Of a stretch of DNA of 7,358 bases, positions 5,873-7,358 are shown piece by piece (position 1 is the first letter of the stretch; each line of letters begins with the position of its first letter). A model generated the notes under the pieces. That model was given only the letters and a program-made list of their open reading frames with translations. It made no database searches and was not told the origin of the DNA. The DNA comes from JANMDR01 sp031376425. Lineage in GTDB: Bacteria; Pseudomonadota; Gammaproteobacteria; Burkholderiales; Usitatibacteraceae. Made by a program: the position numbers and the translations under genes. Location: positions 1 to 7,358 of the forward strand of contig JANMDR010000200.1 in NCBI GenBank assembly GCA_031376425.1. Reading direction: 5' to 3'.

Positions 5873-7358
5873 ATGTCACCAGCTACTGCTGAAGTTGCTT
5901 CAAAAGATGTTACGCAAATAAAGGGCACGCATTTGCTGCGTATGGAAGGAGTGAATTTCAACCAATTTATCTTTGATACTGGTGATCTTTCCACCATTCG
6001 CGGGGGGGGATTGATGTTGTTAGAAGCGGTGAATCATGCCTTCAAAGCGCTAGACGCATTTGCAGATTATGCCAAATCAATCAGCCAGGGTGCGTCAACC
6101 GGTTTATTTTCTTTCTCACCCAAGACGGGCAAAACCGCAGAAGAGGTAGCTACAGAAATAAGAAAAGCATTAAATAGCGGAGACTACAAACACGCCTTTT
6201 TTGTGATTGACGTCATCAAAGCCGATCACACAAATTTTCGCCGTGATTGCGAAACGTTAATTGCCAAAAATGCGACGCAATACCTGCAATCATGGACGGC
6301 GCGAATGCCCAAAGAAATTAGCACAGATATTTGCGAGATTGACTTCATTCGGCCATCTGCACCGGGTAGCAAAGAACGCCAAAGAAAGTTTTCAGCTACT
6401 GTGGACGCCCGCAGACAACATGGGCGAGACCGAAAGCAAACCTTTTATTTGCCGCAAGTGGAGACAGTATCAACACTAAATGCCAACGCCAAAAGTGTAG
6501 CCATCGCGTTAGAGTGTACCAAACCTGATCTAAAATTCGCCGATGATTTTGACGACATTACTAGTGATCCGTTACGCGGCAATCTGCACAATAAAATGGC
6601 GGTGTTCTATGTTGATGGTAACTCCTTCGGCAAACACCAACGCACCACGGCTGTGGATGCGCTAGAAAAATGGGATCAAGACATTCGAGAGCAGCGCAAT
6701 ATTTTACTAGCCGAATTGCTGCACGAAATGTTTATTAAAGAGGCTGTAGCATCCAAAACACATTTCATTCGCCTAGAAACGCTGTTGTGGGGTGGCGACG
6801 AAATAATTTTCGTCATGCCTGCTTGGCGTGGGCTGGCCTTTGCACAGCGCTTCTTTGAGTTAACTGCTCATTGGGAGTCTAATAAAACAAAACTCACCCA
6901 TGCCATTGGCATGGTGTTTTGCCATCATAACGCCCCTATCTACAACATCAAAACACTTGCAGCTGAACTGGCTGACTTAGGAAAGGAAGCTTCTGGAAGG
7001 CAAGACAATTCACTCAATTACGTAGTACTTGAATCGTTTGACCACACCGGAACAAGTTGGGAAAATTATCTCAACAATATGTATGGCGGCAAGCTTTGTG
7101 TAAAAAATCGCTGCATAACAAAAGCACAACTCTCTACCGCAGTGGAACAACTTTCTAAGCTAATTAAAGCACTAAGCGCCCTCAAAACTAACCTCCCCCG
7201 CTCGCGCCTAATGCCCTATATGGAAGCGCTGATTAACCTTAGCCCCCACGAAATCGCGCCGTATGTAGATCGATTTACCCGTGACCTTAGTGACGACTGC
7301 CGCGCTGCCATCACCGTCGTGAATAACCTTGTACCTGGATGCCAGATCGCAGGATGGT
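5873..7358 (+). CDS. Cas10-like protein with GGDE palm domain, no HD domain (3' truncated by window end)
   Basis: This is a member of the Cas10/Cmr2 superfamily, the large subunit of type III effector complexes. The reading frame is open from the ATG at 5873 to the edge (495 residues visible). AAAAAGG lies about 10 nt upstream. Residues 24-46 (FNQFIFDTGDLSTIRGGG) resemble the strand and 'IRGaS' motif of the degenerate first palm. A basic segment, ARRQHGRDRKQ (179-189), follows. The second palm begins with VFYVDGNSFGK (244-254, metal-ligand candidate D248), carries the catalytic hairpin LLWGGDEIIFVMP (304-316, D309 and E310), then IGMVFCHHNAPI (345-356) and VVLESFDHTG (384-393). A helical region runs from about 417 on. 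The active site has GGDE instead of the usual GGDD of Cas10, and DGN replaces DGD. No HD nuclease or zinc finger is seen, though C409 and C414 exist. A cyclic-nucleotide synthase activity is plausible but inferred. Subtype cannot be decided without the downstream genes. Confidence 0.82.
   Translation, partial: MSPATAEVASKDVTQIKGTHLLRMEGVNFNQFIFDTGDLSTIRGGGLMLLEAVNHAFKALDAFADYAKSISQGASTGLFSFSPKTGKTAEEVATEIRKALNSGDYKHAFFVIDVIKADHTNFRRDCETLIAKNATQYLQSWTARMPKEISTDICEIDFIRPSAPGSKERQRKFSATVDARRQHGRDRKQTFYLPQVETVSTLNANAKSVAIALECTKPDLKFADDFDDITSDPLRGNLHNKMAVFYVDGNSFGKHQRTTAVDALEKWDQDIREQRNILLAELLHEMFIKEAVASKTHFIRLETLLWGGDEIIFVMPAWRGLAFAQRFFELTAHWESNKTKLTHAIGMVFCHHNAPIYNIKTLAAELADLGKEASGRQDNSLNYVVLESFDHTGTSWENYLNNMYGGKLCVKNRCITKAQLSTAVEQLSKLIKALSALKTNLPRSRLMPYMEALINLSPHEIAPYVDRFTRDLSDDCRAAITVVNNLVPGCQIAGW

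Noticed and set aside
6261..6479. A 72-residue plus-strand frame inside the Cas10-like gene, considered as evidence for a frameshift
   Set aside because: The main frame stays open on both sides and carries coherent Cas10-like motifs before, through and after this region, so the short frame is a shadow.

Overview
The window looks like a piece of a betaproteobacterial chromosome (moderate confidence). The support is the conserved order ffs-dnaX-ybaB-recR, a DnaX that reads like the betaproteobacterial form, a compact (about 102 nt) 4.5S RNA, a DUF4126 membrane protein, and an rRNA-leader-like sequence with a proteobacterial boxA. Base composition is fairly AT-rich for that group. The species cannot be named from what is here.

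Layout. Positions 1-464 (minus strand) hold a promoter with a perfect TTGACA -35 box and an A/T-rich upstream element, then an initiator tRNA-fMet with encoded CCA, then about 264 bp resembling a 16S rRNA leader (boxA and a boxC-like element). A 16S gene probably starts just beyond position 1. Positions 533-1159 (plus) encode a DUF4126 membrane protein, convergent with recR. Positions 1172-4377 (minus) form a compact housekeeping operon, read as dnaX (DNA polymerase III tau) - ybaB (nucleoid-associated protein) - a small predicted exported protein I do not recognise - recR (recombinational repair). The 4.5S SRP RNA gene (ffs) lies upstream of dnaX at 4516-4617 on the same strand.

From 4814 to the right edge the content changes to CRISPR-Cas on the plus strand. 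First comes a Cas6-family pre-crRNA endoribonuclease of the RAMP fold. After a 153-bp gap containing an inverted repeat comes a Cas10-like protein that runs off the window. The Cas10-like protein has an N-terminal segment like the degenerate first palm of Cas10/Cmr2 and a second palm with a WGGDE signature, but no N-terminal HD nuclease domain. This is most simply the left edge of a type III CRISPR-Cas or Cas10-derived signalling locus inserted beside core genes. No CRISPR array, backbone RAMP (Csm/Cmr) or ancillary effector gene is visible, so the subtype cannot be assigned.

How the genes relate. The minus-strand block is stable core machinery: translation initiation, SRP targeting, replication clamp loading and repair. 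The plus-strand block on the right is accessory defence: Cas6 would mature guide RNAs, and the Cas10-like protein could act as a scaffold and/or make a cyclic nucleotide signal. The least explained parts are the HD-less GGDE Cas10-like protein, the structured gap before it, and the exported protein embedded between ybaB and recR.
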